A stretch of 64,000 nucleotides of DNA from Butyrivibrio sp. AE3009. Lineage in GTDB: Bacteria > Bacillota > Clostridia > Lachnospirales > Lachnospiraceae. Under the pieces are notes generated by a model. The model was not told the origin of the DNA. It was given only the letters and a program-made list of their open reading frames with translations, and did no database searches. A program made the translations under genes and the position numbers. How positions within the stretch are numbered: position 1 is the stretch's first letter; each line of letters begins with the position of its first letter. The stretch lies in assembly GCF_000420845.1 (NCBI RefSeq), contig NZ_ATVS01000015.1, positions 30,351 to 94,350 of the forward strand, in the 5' to 3' direction. Positions 62,718 to 64,000 of this stretch are shown one piece after another.

Positions 62718-63848
62718 TTGGAGAAAAAAGCAAATTACAGAAAAAAAGACGGTCAGCGTCTGACCGTATCAGAATATAAATCTCGCAGAAAAAAAGAAAT
62801 CATATTTCACTTAAGTCTTCTTGGAGCAGGTGTACTTGCTCTAATTTTTACTGTCTTCCTAATTATCAGTAAGCTCACCAGCAAATCCCCTGTGGAAGCA
62901 GAAGCAGCAGAAAATCCAACAGAAGAAGCAACAGCAGAAATAACTGTTGTTGAGACAATCATTGATGATACTGACTCTTCAGAACCGGAGAATATCAATC
63001 CTTTTCTCGAAAAATCTGAGGATGCCCAGAGCTTTTTTGAAGGATATGAGCCCTCAGCGGATTCGATAGCTTATCTCGGAAGTGAAGAAGTAATCAGCAA
63101 AAACGCGGTACTTATCAATCTCGATGAAGGCAAGGTAGTAGCTTCCAGAGACGGCGATGTTCGTATTAATCCCGCATCCATGACCAAGATTCTTACATTA
63201 CTTGTAGCTGCTGAGCATATTGAAGATCTTGACGATACCTATGAAATGACACAGGAAATCGGAGATTTCGTATTCAGCAAAGACTGTAGCCAGGTTGGTT
63301 TTTCAGTAGGAGAGAAGGTTACAGTAAGAGATATGCTCTATGGCACAATCCTCCCTTCCGGTGCAGATGCTGCAATGTGTCTTGCAGAATATATAGCCGG
63401 CTCACAGGAAGAATTTGTTGCCATGATGAATGATAAGCTGGAAGAGCTTGGAATCTCAGATACCGCGCATTTCACCAATTGTGTCGGAATATATAACGAA
63501 GACCATTATTGTACACTTACTGATATGGCAATGATTCTCAAAGCCGCTGAAGAAAACAAGCTTTGTCATGAAGTATTGAATGCAAGGAAATATACAACTT
63601 CAGCAACAACCGAGCATCCTGAAGGAATACTTATATCAAACTGGTTTCTTCGTAGAATTGAAGACAAAGATACGCATGGAGAAGTTATAGGTGCCAAGAC
63701 CGGATTTGTTAATCAGTCAGGTTGCTGTGGCGCCAGCTATCAGATATCTAATGACGGAACTCACTATATATGCGTAACTGCAGATGCTTATAGTTCATGG
63801 AGATGCATCTACGATCATGTAGCAATATACGATGAGTATACGAAGTGA
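62718..63848 (+). CDS. Serine-type D-alanyl-D-alanine carboxypeptidase
   Basis: These enzymes trim the terminal D-Ala of peptidoglycan stem peptides. The 376-residue protein is a type II membrane protein: basic N-terminus, membrane helix (about 33-54), an Ala/Glu/Thr-rich linker, then a penicillin-binding domain with S-x-x-K in PASMTKIL and KTG in GAKTGFVNQSG. The SxN motif reads SGAD (LPSGADAAMCLAEY), so the usual Asn is Ala. TTG 62718 follows GGTGGA at 7 nt; an ATG at 62667 would add 17 residues but has a weak ribosome binding site and lies before the predicted transcription start. A short KTG-downstream region suggests no extra C-terminal anchor. Confidence 0.88.
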   Translation: MEKKANYRKKDGQRLTVSEYKSRRKKEIIFHLSLLGAGVLALIFTVFLIISKLTSKSPVEAEAAENPTEEATAEITVVETIIDDTDSSEPENINPFLEKSEDAQSFFEGYEPSADSIAYLGSEEVISKNAVLINLDEGKVVASRDGDVRINPASMTKILTLLVAAEHIEDLDDTYEMTQEIGDFVFSKDCSQVGFSVGEKVTVRDMLYGTILPSGADAAMCLAEYIAGSQEEFVAMMNDKLEELGISDTAHFTNCVGIYNEDHYCTLTDMAMILKAAEENKLCHEVLNARKYTTSATTEHPEGILISNWFLRRIEDKDTHGEVIGAKTGFVNQSGCCGASYQISNDGTHYICVTADAYSSWRCIYDHVAIYDEYTK

Positions 63849-63861
63849 TTTTTAAATCCTC

Positions 63862-64000
63862 ATGTTTAACAAATTAGTTAGCATGCCCAGTACATTAGCG
63901 GTTATGTATACCTAAAATTGCATTCTATATACCATTCTAGATTTCTCAATGTTTAACGAATTAGTTAGCATGCTCAATACATTAGTGGCTTACGTATACC
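63862..64000. repeat. Pair of imperfect ~51-bp direct repeats at the window end
   Basis: Copy A is 63862-63912 and copy B is 63949-64000, cut by the window edge. They differ at about seven positions plus one indel and share ATGTTTAAC, AATTAGTTAGCATGC, TACATTAG and GTATACC. GCATGC and GTATAC inside are palindromic. A 36-bp unrelated spacer separates them, so the period is 87 bp. The stretch after 63848 holds no gene. Confidence 0.75.

Noticed and set aside
63862..64000. CRISPR array at the window end
   Set aside because: Only two copies, repeats too long (51 bp) and too diverged, and no cas genes nearby.

Overview
The window is a stretch of bacterial chromosome from a strictly anaerobic, low-to-moderate GC Firmicute. 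The best fit is Lachnospiraceae of the Butyrivibrio/Pseudobutyrivibrio type. Supporting signs are the gene orders (rpsB-tsf, minCDE, rpmB divergent from yloU-fakA-recG, the B12-radical-SAM/rne/rplU/prp/rpmA/obgE string, divergent lexA and yneA-like genes), an Ech-type energy-converting [NiFe] hydrogenase, a giant 2-hydroxyacyl-CoA dehydratase activase-like protein, an L27 precursor cleaved by Prp, strong purine-rich ribosome binding sites and frequent TTG/GTG starts. This is inference from gene content; no database search was possible. No tRNA, rRNA, CRISPR array, prophage or intact transposon was seen.

Layout. 1-2210: rpsB and tsf with a structured leader and three hairpins between the genes. 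2264-4174: minCDE for septum placement. 4240-5192: an OhrR-type peroxide sensor and a CsoR-family metal sensor. 5234-15296: echABCDEF followed by hypF, hypC, hypD and hypE, so the membrane hydrogenase travels with most of its cofactor-assembly factors. 15349-21697: mecA, rluF, a perfect 39-bp-arm palindrome of REP type, ligA, metA (acetyl-CoA type by Glu111), a CE4 deacetylase and a coiled-coil protein. 21748-25998 (minus): the 1416-residue activase-like protein. 26108-30527: a compact four-gene cluster of atypical proteins: a double solute-binding-domain sensor with a receiver but no kinase core, a rhomboid-like protein without the catalytic motif but with a zinc ribbon, a sigma-70-like protein without region 4, and an unknown protein. 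This is the least explained part of the window.

30548-36238: rpmB (minus), an Asp23 protein, fakA, recG and a DegV/FakB protein; FakA and FakB are the two halves of the fatty-acid kinase. 36275-45203: a second-type (topoisomerase IV-like) type IIA topoisomerase pair, rsmD, coaD, a coiled-coil protein, rsuA, a membrane protein, an RluC/D-type synthase and recU. 45223-50437: a partial histidine operon, hisZ-hisG-hisD-hisB-hisIE, in which HisIE carries an extra degenerate HisA/HisF-like barrel. 50447-58647: a B12-type radical SAM pair, an RNase E/G protein, L21 leader, rplU, prp, rpmA, obgE, yhbY, nadD, yqeK and rsfS, a translation and ribosome-assembly block. 58678-64000: lexA divergent from a YneA-like LysM protein across an SOS control region, a DHH phosphoesterase, a tyrosine recombinase (minus), a D,D-carboxypeptidase, and a pair of imperfect ~51-bp direct repeats that runs into the end of the window.

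Start codons were chosen by Shine-Dalgarno spacing and family N-termini. Promoters are consensus matches read by eye and are predictions.
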